Source: an uncultured bacterium | GTDB lineage: Bacteria; Actinomycetota; Actinomycetes; S36-B12 | Direction of reading: 5' to 3' | DNA length: 5,120 nucleotides | Assembly: GCA_903954205.1 (NCBI GenBank) | Contig: CAJBMR010000319.1 | Span: 1 to 5,120, forward strand | Part shown: piece after piece, positions 1 to 5,120 of the stretch | Layout of the letters: every line of letters starts with the position of its first letter | How positions within the stretch are numbered: position 1 is the stretch's first letter | Made by a program: the position numbers and the translations under genes | The notes under the pieces: generated by a model | Told to the model about the DNA's origin: nothing | What the model saw: only the letters and a program-made list of their open reading frames with translations | The model's database searches: none

Positions 1-1
1 C

Positions 2-964
2 GCGCCCGGCCTCAAGCCCGAGCACTACGCCGTCTTCGACACCGCCATGGGCCAGCGTGCCATCACGCCGATGGGCCACGTGCGCATGATGGCCGCGGTG
101 CAGCCCTTCCTTTCGGGTGCGATCTCCAAGACCGTCAACATGCCCGAGACGGCGACCATCGAGGAAGTCGAGGAGATCTACTTCCAGGGCTGGAAGCAGG
201 GCCTGAAGGCACTCGCGATCTACCGCGACAACTGCAAGGTCGGCCAGCCCCTCTCCGATGCGAAGGCCAAGTCGGCCGATGTCGAGGAGACCGTCGTCGT
301 CGAGGGTCGTCCGGTGCGCAAGCGCCTGCCGAAGTCGCGTCCGTCGATCACCACATCCTTCAGCGTCGCGGGCGCCGAGGGCTACATGACCGCTGGCTCG
401 TACCCCGACGGCGGTTTGGGCGAGGTCTTCCTCAAGCTCGGCAAGCAGGGCTCCACGCTCGCCGGTGTCATGGACGCCTTCTCCATCGCAATCTCGATCG
501 CGCTGCAGTACGGCGTGCCGCTGGAGGCCTTCGTCTCGAAGTTCGTCAACATGAAGTTCGAGCCGGCCGGTCTCACCGACGATCCCGATGTGCGCATGTC
601 GCAGTCGATCATGGACTACGTCTTCCGCCGCCTGGCGTTGGATTACCTGGCCGAGGAGAAGCGTGCAGAGTTTGGCATTTTCACCGCAGATGAGCGGGCG
701 GCCACGGTCGCAGCGACCTACGGCGGCGGCACGACGACTCCCGCGATCGAGGCGGATGTCGTGAAGGCTGAGGAGGCCGTGGCTCCGGCAGCACCTGTCG
801 CCCAGGACGTGCCCGCCAACGTGCACTCCTCGGCGGAGCTCCTCGAGGCGCTGACCGGCACCGCATCCGATGCCCCGCTGTGCATGACCTGCGGCGTCAA
901 GATGCGCCCGGCAGGATCGTGCTACGTCTGCGAGGGTTGTGGGAGCACCTCCGGCTGCAGCTGA
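2..964 (+). CDS. nrdJ: Vitamin B12-dependent (class II) ribonucleotide reductase, C-terminal part
   Basis: The gene enters from the left edge, and 320 codons are visible to a TGA stop. Class II reductases make deoxyribonucleotides in the cytosol using adenosylcobalamin and need no oxygen. The visible part starts in the end of the catalytic barrel, with FDTAMGQRAITPMGH, AAVQPFLSGAISKTVNMP and GLKALAIYRDNCKVGQPLS, all typical of long NrdJ proteins. A TSCPD-type domain follows (about nt 317-690, beginning RKRLPKSRPS). Then comes an Ala/Val/Glu-rich linker, and finally a cysteine-rich tail (nt 881-961) with CMTC, CYVCEGC and a last GCS. In this family the tail is thought to bind zinc and to pass electrons from thioredoxin to the active site. 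The catalytic cysteines and radical site lie upstream of the window. The end is intact, with no frameshift. A degraded relative of nt 35-111 occurs at 2241-2317. Identification is firm; which thioredoxin system serves it cannot be seen. Confidence 0.96.
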   Translation, partial: APGLKPEHYAVFDTAMGQRAITPMGHVRMMAAVQPFLSGAISKTVNMPETATIEEVEEIYFQGWKQGLKALAIYRDNCKVGQPLSDAKAKSADVEETVVVEGRPVRKRLPKSRPSITTSFSVAGAEGYMTAGSYPDGGLGEVFLKLGKQGSTLAGVMDAFSIAISIALQYGVPLEAFVSKFVNMKFEPAGLTDDPDVRMSQSIMDYVFRRLALDYLAEEKRAEFGIFTADERAATVAATYGGGTTTPAIEADVVKAEEAVAPAAPVAQDVPANVHSSAELLEALTGTASDAPLCMTCGVKMRPAGSCYVCEGCGSTSGCS

Positions 965-1030
965 TGTAGATGGACATCCAATGTCACCGGTCAGGTGGAC
1001 ATCGATGACAGTGGAGCAGTAGCGACATGA

Positions 1031-1070
1031 CAGAAGGCCCCGCGACCGAGACTGGTTGTGGGGCCTTCTG
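1031..1070. terminator. Strong hairpin between convergent nrdJ and SDR genes
   Basis: CAGAAGGCCCC (1031-1041) pairs perfectly over 11 bp with GGGGCCTTCTG (1060-1070) around an 18-nt loop. It lies 67 nt after the nrdJ stop and 91 nt past the stop of the opposing SDR gene. It is therefore placed to end transcription from both sides. The T-run after the stem is weak (TTCTGCATGCTTGT on the plus strand), as is common for actinobacterial terminators. The stem is seen directly; its terminator role is inferred from position. Confidence 0.82.
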
Positions 1071-1161
1071 CATGCTTGTGAGCGCTAGGTGTCGAGGCTT
1101 ATGCGTACCGCGCTAGAGGCCTCCGGTCGCCCATGGACCATGCTGGATACCGCCGCACTTG

Positions 1162-1902
1162 TCATATGACGAGGCGCATACCGCCATCGACAGCAATGCA
1201 TTCGCCGGTCGTGTAGGTGGTGTTCAGGAGGTAGTCGCAGGCGGCAGCGATATCTTCCGGATGCCCGATGCGGCGTAGCGGAGCGGTTGCGGCCACGTCG
1301 TCCTTGACTGCACCCCACTCCTCGGTCCACGCAGTTTCAACGAGACCGGGCGCCACCGCATTAACAAGTACATCCGGCCCGAGGACCTTCCCGAGGATCG
1401 ACGTCATATGCACGATTGCAACCTTCGACACCGAGTACGGAACACTGCTCCCCACGGGGCGCAGGCCGGCCACCGAAGCAATGTTGACGATCCGGCCAGG
1501 GGCCGCGACCTTGAGGTGAGGCATCGCCGCCGAGATCATCTGCCAAGTGCCGATCACGTTGACGTCGAGAACTCGGTGCCAGACCTCAGCAGTCACGCCC
1601 CCGATGTCGTCAAGATCGACGTATGCAGTCGTGCCTGCGTTGTTGACCAGGCCATCGATGCGGCCCCATGTGGCCACCGCGGCCGCGACAACCTGGGCGC
1701 AATCCTGCGCGCTCGAGATGTCACCCCGTGCATAGATCATGTCGTCGCTGCTCGCCGCCATGCTCTCACCGGTCTCGTCATCGCTAAGCGAGTTGACGAC
1801 AACGCGCCAGCCTCGGGAGAGCAGTAGCTCAGCAACGCCACGACCAATTCCGCTGGTCGAGCCGGTCACGATGACTACACGCTTGTCGTCACTACCTGCC
1901 AT
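1162..1902 (-). CDS. Short-chain dehydrogenase/reductase (FabG-like classical SDR)
   Basis: This is a 246-residue cytosolic NAD(P)-dependent oxidoreductase of normal length for the classical SDR family. The Rossmann cofactor motif TGSTSGIG is at residues 13-20 and NNAG at 87-90. The catalytic tetrad is complete: Asn115 (DVNVIG), Ser143 (NIASVAG), Tyr156 and Lys160 (YSVSK). APG(184-186)LVET and the C-terminal AVDGG motif follow. The segment after the second strand (VVVNSLSDDE) has no clear Arg for NADPH or Asp for NADH, so cofactor choice is open. The start chosen is the ATG at 1902, because the GAGGAG at 1916-1911 lies 8 nt upstream. The GTG at 1911 would overlap that ribosome site and would add only three residues. 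It is transcribed alone, convergent with nrdJ. The substrate is not identifiable: 3-oxoacyl-ACP, a sugar, or diacetyl/acetoin are all possible, the last suggested only by the acetolactate decarboxylase nearby. Confidence 0.9.
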   Translation of the reverse strand: MAGSDDKRVVIVTGSTSGIGRGVAELLLSRGWRVVVNSLSDDETGESMAASSDDMIYARGDISSAQDCAQVVAAAVATWGRIDGLVNNAGTTAYVDLDDIGGVTAEVWHRVLDVNVIGTWQMISAAMPHLKVAAPGRIVNIASVAGLRPVGSSVPYSVSKVAIVHMTSILGKVLGPDVLVNAVAPGLVETAWTEEWGAVKDDVAATAPLRRIGHPEDIAAACDYLLNTTYTTGECIAVDGGMRLVI

Positions 1903-1910
1903 CAAGGTCA

Positions 1911-1916
1911 CTCCTC
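1911..1916 (-). promoter_or_regulatory. Ribosome binding site of the SDR gene
   Basis: GAGGAG read on the minus strand, 8 nt before the ATG at 1902. It decides the start: the in-frame GTG at 1911 uses the last G of this site and so cannot be served by it. Confidence 0.8.
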
Positions 1917-1985
1917 ATCTGGTCCACTCACAAACCCATAAATGGATTTGCATCTACTCCCTGGCGCAAGGTGGCACCACATCGG

Positions 1986-2076
1986 AATTTGGCGCGTATT
2001 CCCTTCAGAGCTTTCGTGGCTCCCAATTTGGCAATGTTGAGCTCATGTCCTGAGAGCTCTTGGTCAAAGCGCCAAA
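1986..2076. repeat. Spaced TTTGGC repeats upstream of the SDR
   Basis: AATTTGGC occurs at 1986-1993 and again at 2025-2032 (39 bp apart). TTTGGCGC at 1988-1995 is repeated inverted on the minus strand at 2076-2069. The repeats are seen directly. Their position in the low-GC leader about 85-175 bp before the SDR start suggests operator sites for an unknown regulator, but short repeats can arise by chance. Confidence 0.3.
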
Positions 2077-2240
2077 GATTAGAGAATTAGTATCATTTCA
2101 CGGTGGTGGTGCGCAATAGGGATGGCGATAGCTCGGCCGTGGCGAACGGAACCGCCCCGGCGAGTCCGGAGACTCCATTTCGCGAGAGTGACCGGGTGCT
2201 TTTCGCCGTCGCTCGACTCGCCTCGTTCATCAGGCTTGAC

Positions 2241-2317
2241 TTCGATACGGCCATGGGTCCGCGCGTGATCACCTCGATGGGGGGGCGCGCGCATGATGCC
2301 GCGGTGCAGCCCTTCCT
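2241..2317 (+). pseudogene. Remnant of a second nrdJ
   Basis: This 77-base stretch aligns with nt 35-111 of the intact nrdJ in the same orientation, at roughly 80% identity by hand alignment (63 matches in 78 columns). The encoded peptide FDTAMGPRVITSMG, then five unrelated residues, then AAVQPFL, matches FDTAMGQRAITPMG and AAVQPFL of NrdJ. The five odd residues result from an inserted G in the run near 2279-2285 and a lost G near 2298, a compensating pair of frameshifts. Several differences are synonymous third-base changes, so the fragment probably derives from a diverged, once-functional nrdJ and not from a recent copy. No similarity to NrdJ is visible before 2241 or after 2317, and the active-site parts are absent, so it cannot encode a working reductase. 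Confidence 0.7.
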
Positions 2318-2343
2318 GTGCATGCGCTGGGGACGACGCCTAA

Positions 2344-2363
2344 CCCCGCCGGTCCTGCCGGGG
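2344..2363. terminator. Possible weak hairpin after the hypothetical gene
   Basis: CCCCG (2344-2348) can pair with CGGGG (2359-2363) around a 10-nt loop, 12 nt beyond the stop of the minus-strand gene that ends at 2376. The stem is short and no T-run follows on the minus strand. It is the only terminator candidate seen for the decarboxylase operon. Confidence 0.25.
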
Positions 2364-2375
2364 ATGGCACCAGCG

Positions 2376-2804
2376 CTACGCGTGGGAATCTTTCAGCGAA
2401 TCCACGACGGTCGCTACGGCCGCGTCGCATGCCTCATGCCACTTGGTGTTCTCCGGACCCTTCGGCGGAGCACCCATGTACGTGACCGGCTTGATGTAGC
2501 TGGCATTGACAACCACCTGGCAGCCACCCTCGATGTCATGGAACGCCACATCCACGGTGATGGGATACAGGTCCGAGGGGCTTGCCGCGAGGGTGATGCC
2601 GATATCCGACGACACTGTGCCGTACTTGAAGAGTGCGACCTCCCCATGCTCAGCATGGACGTCGGCACCAGCATCCTCGATGCCGCTGTATCCACCTGCC
2701 TTGAGTGCTGCGAGAACCCGGTCGTGTGCCTCTTGCATGGGAACGGCGACGGTGAACGACTTGGCCGCCGTAATGGGTGGAAAAAGCTTGCCGAAGAGCG
2801 ACAT
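2376..2804 (-). CDS. Small cytosolic protein of unknown function
   Basis: A 142-residue protein that I do not recognise. The ATG at 2804 has a good ribosome site, AAGGGGG at 2818-2812, 7 nt upstream. There is no signal peptide or membrane segment. The pattern suggests a compact alpha/beta domain: a strand (FTVAVP), a helix (residues about 24-37, EAHDRVLAALKAGG), four strands (HGEVALFKYG, DIGITLAAS, PITVDVAFHD, CQVVVNASYI), and a long C-terminal helix from about NTKWHEACDAAVATVV. This order loosely recalls small START/SRPBCC-like ligand-binding folds, but no family motif supports that. It lies 41 bp downstream of the acetolactate decarboxylase on the same strand with no terminator between, so it is probably co-transcribed. 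The codon usage matches that of its neighbours. That it is a real gene is well supported by its ribosome site, spacing and amino acid composition; its role is unknown. Confidence 0.82.
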   Translation of the reverse strand: MSLFGKLFPPITAAKSFTVAVPMQEAHDRVLAALKAGGYSGIEDAGADVHAEHGEVALFKYGTVSSDIGITLAASPSDLYPITVDVAFHDIEGGCQVVVNASYIKPVTYMGAPPKGPENTKWHEACDAAVATVVDSLKDSHA

Positions 2805-2845
2805 GTGGTGACCCCCTTGTCTGTGGGGTGAGACTAGGCCACGCT

Positions 2846-3679
2846 CTAGCCCTTGCTCCGCTCGATGGCGTCCATGTCGGCGTGGGCGGCGACCAGATTG
2901 GCCTGAAGGAATGCCTCCGTCTCCGGGAGGGCCACGTGGAGGTCGCTCACGCGATGGACGTCGACCGTGAGGCGTTGCGCCCGGAGGTCGAAGACGTGAC
3001 CTGCATGGGCGCGGTCGTCGGAGATGGCGTGGAGGTGATAGCCGGGGATGGCGATGGCCTGCGAGAAGCCAGGAGACCAGAAGCCCACGATGGTCGCGGG
3101 AAGATCAAGACGCTCGAAGACCGCCTGATCGACCACGGCCTCGGCGAGGGGGGTCCCCGAGGCGTGTCGGCAGGCAGTGCGCATACGTAGTGCGTCGAGG
3201 AAGCCCGTGATTCGCCAGGCGAAGAATTCATTGTCGCTGTCGCGCAGGCCATCGAGTCGTGACGTGAGGTCGTCGAAGGAGATGACGTCAGTCATGATGT
3301 GGGACTCATCGACGGCGAAGGCGACCACCGTCGCAAACGGGGTGAGGACGTCGTCCGTGACCTCGGTTACCGTGCCGTCACCGCGCGCCTGGTAGCAGTG
3401 CCCGTCCACCAGGATCATTTCTCCGTCGAGTTCCTCGAAGGTGCCCAGGCCGGTGTCTCCGTGCCGTCGGAGATCGCCCACGGTGAGGGCACCCTGATAC
3501 AGCCCCTCGACGAGCGCACCCGAGGTCGACACCTGGAACATCGAGTGGTGGTCGAGGTCGAGGGCCTCCGCCAGGGCTTCCTGGACCACCTGCCGCGTGG
3601 GCTGTCCGAGCATCTGCGCCCTGGCCTGGATCGCCGCCCAGAGGGCGTCGGAAATCGTGGTCTCGAGGCGGTGCGTCAT
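2846..3679 (-). CDS. budA: Alpha-acetolactate decarboxylase with N-terminal ribbon-helix-helix-like segment
   Basis: The protein has 277 residues. The enzyme decarboxylates 2-acetolactate to acetoin, the second step of the acetoin/2,3-butanediol branch from pyruvate. The family core runs from about residue 47 (MFQVSTSGALVEGLYQGALT) through HGDTGLGTFEELDGEM, PATIVGFWSPGF and GYHLHAISDDRAHAGHVFD. His215, His217 and His228 have the spacing of the zinc ligands known in the Brevibacillus enzyme. Glu87 and Arg167 are likely counterparts of its other active-site residues. Residues 1-46 are unlike usual decarboxylases and look like a ribbon-helix-helix DNA-binding unit: a short strand (HRLETTIS), helix (DALWAAIQARAQMLG) and helix (PTRQVVQEALAEAL). 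The ATG at 3679 has no ribosome site, but a promoter with -10 at 3691-3686 would start the mRNA at this codon. It heads an operon with the gene ending at 2376. No acetolactate synthase is nearby. The enzyme call is firm; the DNA-binding call is inferred. Confidence 0.94.
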   Translation of the reverse strand: MTHRLETTISDALWAAIQARAQMLGQPTRQVVQEALAEALDLDHHSMFQVSTSGALVEGLYQGALTVGDLRRHGDTGLGTFEELDGEMILVDGHCYQARGDGTVTEVTDDVLTPFATVVAFAVDESHIMTDVISFDDLTSRLDGLRDSDNEFFAWRITGFLDALRMRTACRHASGTPLAEAVVDQAVFERLDLPATIVGFWSPGFSQAIAIPGYHLHAISDDRAHAGHVFDLRAQRLTVDVHRVSDLHVALPETEAFLQANLVAAHADMDAIERSKG

Positions 3680-3685
3680 GGGGGC

Positions 3686-3714
3686 ACGCTAGGTGACCGG
3701 TCAAGCCTGGTCAG
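3686..3714 (-). promoter_or_regulatory. Leaderless promoter of the decarboxylase operon
   Basis: Read on the minus strand, CTGACC (3714-3709) and TAGCGT (3691-3686) are separated by 17 nt. Seven bases below the -10 is the A of the ATG at 3679, which predicts a leaderless mRNA. This agrees with the lack of any ribosome binding site in front of the gene. Both hexamers are only moderate matches to sigma-70-type consensus. Confidence 0.5.
3694..3713. promoter_or_regulatory. Candidate operator: palindrome plus repeated GGTCA half-site
   Basis: TGACCGGTCA (3694-3703) is a perfect 10-bp palindrome, and a further GGTCA at 3709-3713 repeats its right half exactly 10 bp (one helical turn) away. The cluster overlaps the -35 and fills much of the spacer of the decarboxylase promoter, the usual place for a repressor site. 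Tandem short half-sites suit ribbon-helix-helix proteins, making the decarboxylase's own N-terminal segment a candidate binder. Binding is inferred only. Confidence 0.4.
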
Positions 3715-3730
3715 GGGCGGCGGCCCCGTG

Positions 3731-3759
3731 TTGTCCGAGTCAGGATCTGGACCTAGTCT
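3731..3759 (+). promoter_or_regulatory. Leaderless promoter of furA-katG
   Basis: TTGTCC (3731-3736) and TAGTCT (3754-3759) are spaced by 17 nt, and the furA ATG begins 8 nt after the -10. No ribosome binding site precedes the ATG, so the mRNA is probably leaderless, as I recall is reported for furA in mycobacteria and streptomycetes. An imperfect inverted repeat with arms GTCC (3733-3736) and GGAC (3749-3752) lies across the promoter and could be part of a FurA site. That last point is weak. Confidence 0.6.
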
Positions 3760-3766
3760 ACGAAGC

Positions 3767-4189
3767 ATGTCGGTGTCAGTGGAGGTCCTGCGCGGCCATG
3801 GAGTGCAGGTGACCGCCCAGCGCCTTGCCGTGCTCCAGGCCGTGTCCGCCCGGCCTCATGCCACGGCTGATGTCGTCGCTGAAATCGCGCGCAGCGAGAT
3901 CGGCGCCATCTCCAAGCAGTCCGTCTACGACGCACTCGCGACGCTGGTGGACGCCGGCATCGTCCGGCGCATCGAGCCGGCGGGGTCTGCAGCGCGCTAC
4001 GAGACACGTGTCGGTGACAACCATCATCACCTCGTCTGTCGCGCATGCGGGGGAGTGGTGGACGTCGACTGTGCTGTCGGCGCTGCGCCGTGCCTCACCG
4101 CGGCGGATGCCGCCGGCTACTCCGTCGACGAAGCTGAGGTGACCTTCTGGGGCACCTGCCCCGCCTGCGCAACAAGCGCTCCGAGTTAG
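3767..4189 (+). CDS. furA: Fur-family peroxide/iron-responsive repressor of katG
   Basis: The 140-residue protein closely resembles actinobacterial FurA. These dimeric cytosolic metalloregulators bind DNA at their own promoter and repress themselves and katG until peroxide or loss of metal releases them. The N-terminal winged helix spans about residues 1-80, with VTAQRLAVLQAV, the recognition region SKQSVYDALATLVDAG (49-64) and wing GSAARYE (73-79). The dimerisation/metal domain follows, with GDNHHHLVC (83-91), CRAC (91-94), DVDCAVG, DEAEVTFWG and a second CPAC (131-134); the two CxxC pairs are the usual structural zinc site. The ATG at 3767 was chosen because it matches the family length and sits just after a good -10. 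The frame is open further upstream only because it runs antisense to the decarboxylase gene. The katG start is 53 nt downstream on the same strand, so the two are an operon. A general iron Fur is less likely because of the katG linkage. Confidence 0.95.
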   Translation: MSVSVEVLRGHGVQVTAQRLAVLQAVSARPHATADVVAEIARSEIGAISKQSVYDALATLVDAGIVRRIEPAGSAARYETRVGDNHHHLVCRACGGVVDVDCAVGAAPCLTAADAAGYSVDEAEVTFWGTCPACATSAPS

Positions 4190-4230
4190 CACGATCGCAA
4201 CGACCCAGCACCATGCACCGCCATACAACC

Positions 4231-4237
4231 GGAGGAG
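4231..4237 (+). promoter_or_regulatory. Ribosome binding site of katG
   Basis: GGAGGAG lies 5 nt before the katG ATG (7 nt counted from GGAGG), a near-perfect match to the anti-Shine-Dalgarno sequence. It contrasts with the leaderless start of furA and suggests katG is translated much more strongly than its co-transcribed repressor. Confidence 0.85.
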
Positions 4238-4242
4238 AACAC

Positions 4243-5120
4243 ATGGCGAACGAGAGCAAGTGCCCGATGTCGGCAGGTACCGGCGTCGGCACGCAGAACC
4301 AGGACTGGTGGCCTGAGCAGCTCGACCTGCTCGTGCTCCAGCAGAACCCCCCGCAGGCCGACCCCATGGGGGAGCACTTCGACTACGCCAAGGAGTTCGA
4401 GGCGCTTGACTTCGCGGCGGTCAAGTCTGACCTGCACGCCCTCATGACGGACTCGCAGGAGTGGTGGCCCGCGGACTACGGCCACTACGGCCCCTTCTTC
4501 ATCCGCATGGCGTGGCACAGCGCCGGCACCTACCGCATGAGCGATGGTCGCGGCGGCGCCGGCGAGGGCCTGCAGCGCTTCGCGCCGCTCAACAGCTGGC
4601 CGGACAACGCCAACCTCGACAAGGCCCGCCGCCTGCTGTGGCCGATCAAGGCGAAGTACGGCCGCCAGCTCTCGTGGGCGGATCTCTTCATCCTGACCGG
4701 CAATGCCGCGCTCGAGAGCATGGGCTTCAAGACCTTCGGCTTCGGTGGCGGTCGCGCTGACGTGTGGCAGGCCGACCAGACCTACTGGGGCTCGGAGCAG
4801 GAGTGGCTGGCGGACAATCGCTACACCGGTGACCGCGTGCTCGAGAATCCTCTCGGCGCAGTGCAGATGGGCCTCATCTACGTCAACCCCCAGGGTCCCA
4901 ACGGCGTACCCGACCCACTGGCCTCGGCGCGCGACATCCGCGAGACGTTCGGGCGCATGGCCATGAATGACGTGGAGACCGTCGCGCTCATCGCCGGCGG
5001 ACACACGTTCGGCAAGAGTCACGGTGCCGCACCCGCGGATACCTACGTGGGTCCAGAGCCCGAGGCGGCCCCCCTCCAGCAGATGGGCTTCGGCTGGAAG
5101 AACTCCTTCGGCACCGGCGA
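4243..5120 (+). CDS. katG: Catalase-peroxidase, N-terminal part
   Basis: The first 292 residues are visible and the gene runs off the right edge. KatG is a cytosolic bifunctional haem enzyme that breaks down hydrogen peroxide by catalase and peroxidase activity. The N-terminal haem domain is intact here. The distal Arg88, Trp91 and His92 lie in RMAWHSAGTYR. Tyr213 (LIYVNPQGPNG) and Met239 (FGRMAMND) complete the Met-Tyr-Trp crosslink needed for catalase activity. The proximal haem ligand is His254 (AGGHTFGKSHG). All sit 16 residues earlier than in the Mycobacterium tuberculosis enzyme, whose N-terminus is longer. The start is MANESKCPMS, set by a strong ribosome site. The equivalent of M. tuberculosis Ser315 falls just beyond the window. 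It is co-transcribed with furA, 53 nt upstream, and is expected to be induced by peroxide through FurA. Confidence 0.97.
   Translation, partial: MANESKCPMSAGTGVGTQNQDWWPEQLDLLVLQQNPPQADPMGEHFDYAKEFEALDFAAVKSDLHALMTDSQEWWPADYGHYGPFFIRMAWHSAGTYRMSDGRGGAGEGLQRFAPLNSWPDNANLDKARRLLWPIKAKYGRQLSWADLFILTGNAALESMGFKTFGFGGGRADVWQADQTYWGSEQEWLADNRYTGDRVLENPLGAVQMGLIYVNPQGPNGVPDPLASARDIRETFGRMAMNDVETVALIAGGHTFGKSHGAAPADTYVGPEPEAAPLQQMGFGWKNSFGTG

Larger units (their letters stand above)
1903..2375. other. Gene-free stretch upstream of the SDR: low-GC leader plus decayed DNA
   Basis: About 470 bases without an intact gene, between the SDR start and the stop of the hypothetical gene transcribed towards it. 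The part nearest the SDR must contain its promoter, but no convincing -35/-10 pair was found. The tract 1981-2100 is about 45% GC by hand count, clearly below the flanking genes, and holds repeated TTTGGC elements. From about 2103 the GC content rises again. The open frames there resemble no known protein except for the nrdJ-like fragment at 2241-2317. This looks like a mix of regulatory DNA and remnants of a past rearrangement. Confidence 0.6.

Noticed and set aside
971..1003. Direct repeat TGGACATC (971-978 and 996-1003) after nrdJ
   Set aside because: It is too short and isolated to separate from chance, with no gene start nearby for it to regulate.
1408..1827. Plus-strand open frame of 139 codons inside the SDR
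   Set aside because: It is antisense to a gene with a complete SDR motif set, and its translation has no recognisable features.
1903..1911. GTG at 1911 as the SDR start
   Set aside because: The GTG overlaps the GAGGAG ribosome site. The ATG at 1902 is spaced 8 nt from it and gives the usual SDR N-terminus.
2103..2831. Plus-strand open frame of 242 codons spanning the nrdJ remnant
   Set aside because: Its second half is antisense to the hypothetical gene 2376-2804, which has its own ribosome site. Only the short nrdJ-like stretch resembles a protein, and no ribosome site precedes its start.
3299..3766. Upstream extension of the furA frame
   Set aside because: It is antisense to the decarboxylase gene. 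FurA homologues begin near the ATG at 3767, which also sits just after a -10.
4186..5022. Long minus-strand open frame of 278 codons
   Set aside because: It is fully antisense to katG, whose motifs are unmistakable. The translation is rich in Arg, Val, Leu and Ala with no family motif, typical of the shadow frame of a high-GC gene.

Overview
The window reads as a high-GC actinobacterial chromosome segment. The genes use GC-rich third codon positions. The Fur-family regulator followed by katG has the layout and sequence of actinobacterial furA-katG, and the class II (B12-dependent) ribonucleotide reductase has the actinobacterial C-terminal arrangement. A more precise placement is not possible from the sequence alone. 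A facultative or oxygen-exposed member of Actinomycetota that can use cobalamin and form acetoin would fit.

Layout: (1) 2-964, plus strand, is the 3' end of nrdJ, followed by a strong hairpin (1031-1070) in the gap to a convergent gene. (2) 1162-1902, minus strand, is a classical short-chain dehydrogenase/reductase (SDR). (3) 1903-2375 has no intact gene. It begins with a roughly 45% GC tract carrying repeated TTTGGC elements, followed by a decayed fragment of a second nrdJ (2241-2317), in the same orientation as the real nrdJ. (4) 2846-3679 then 2376-2804, both minus strand, form a probable two-gene operon: an acetolactate decarboxylase with an unusual N-terminal ribbon-helix-helix-like segment, then a small cytosolic protein of unknown function. 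(5) 3680-3766 is a compact divergent promoter region; both promoters appear to yield leaderless mRNAs. (6) 3767-4189 (furA) and 4243 to the window edge (katG), plus strand, form an oxidative-stress operon.

How the parts work together: FurA is expected to repress its own promoter and katG until peroxide relieves it, and KatG removes the peroxide. The decarboxylase converts acetolactate to acetoin; no acetolactate synthase lies in the window. Its N-terminal DNA-binding-like segment, together with a palindrome and repeated GGTCA half-sites placed between its own -35 and -10, suggests a metabolic enzyme that may regulate its own transcription. This is the most unusual feature here. The SDR could belong to acetoin/diacetyl metabolism, but its sequence does not fix a substrate.
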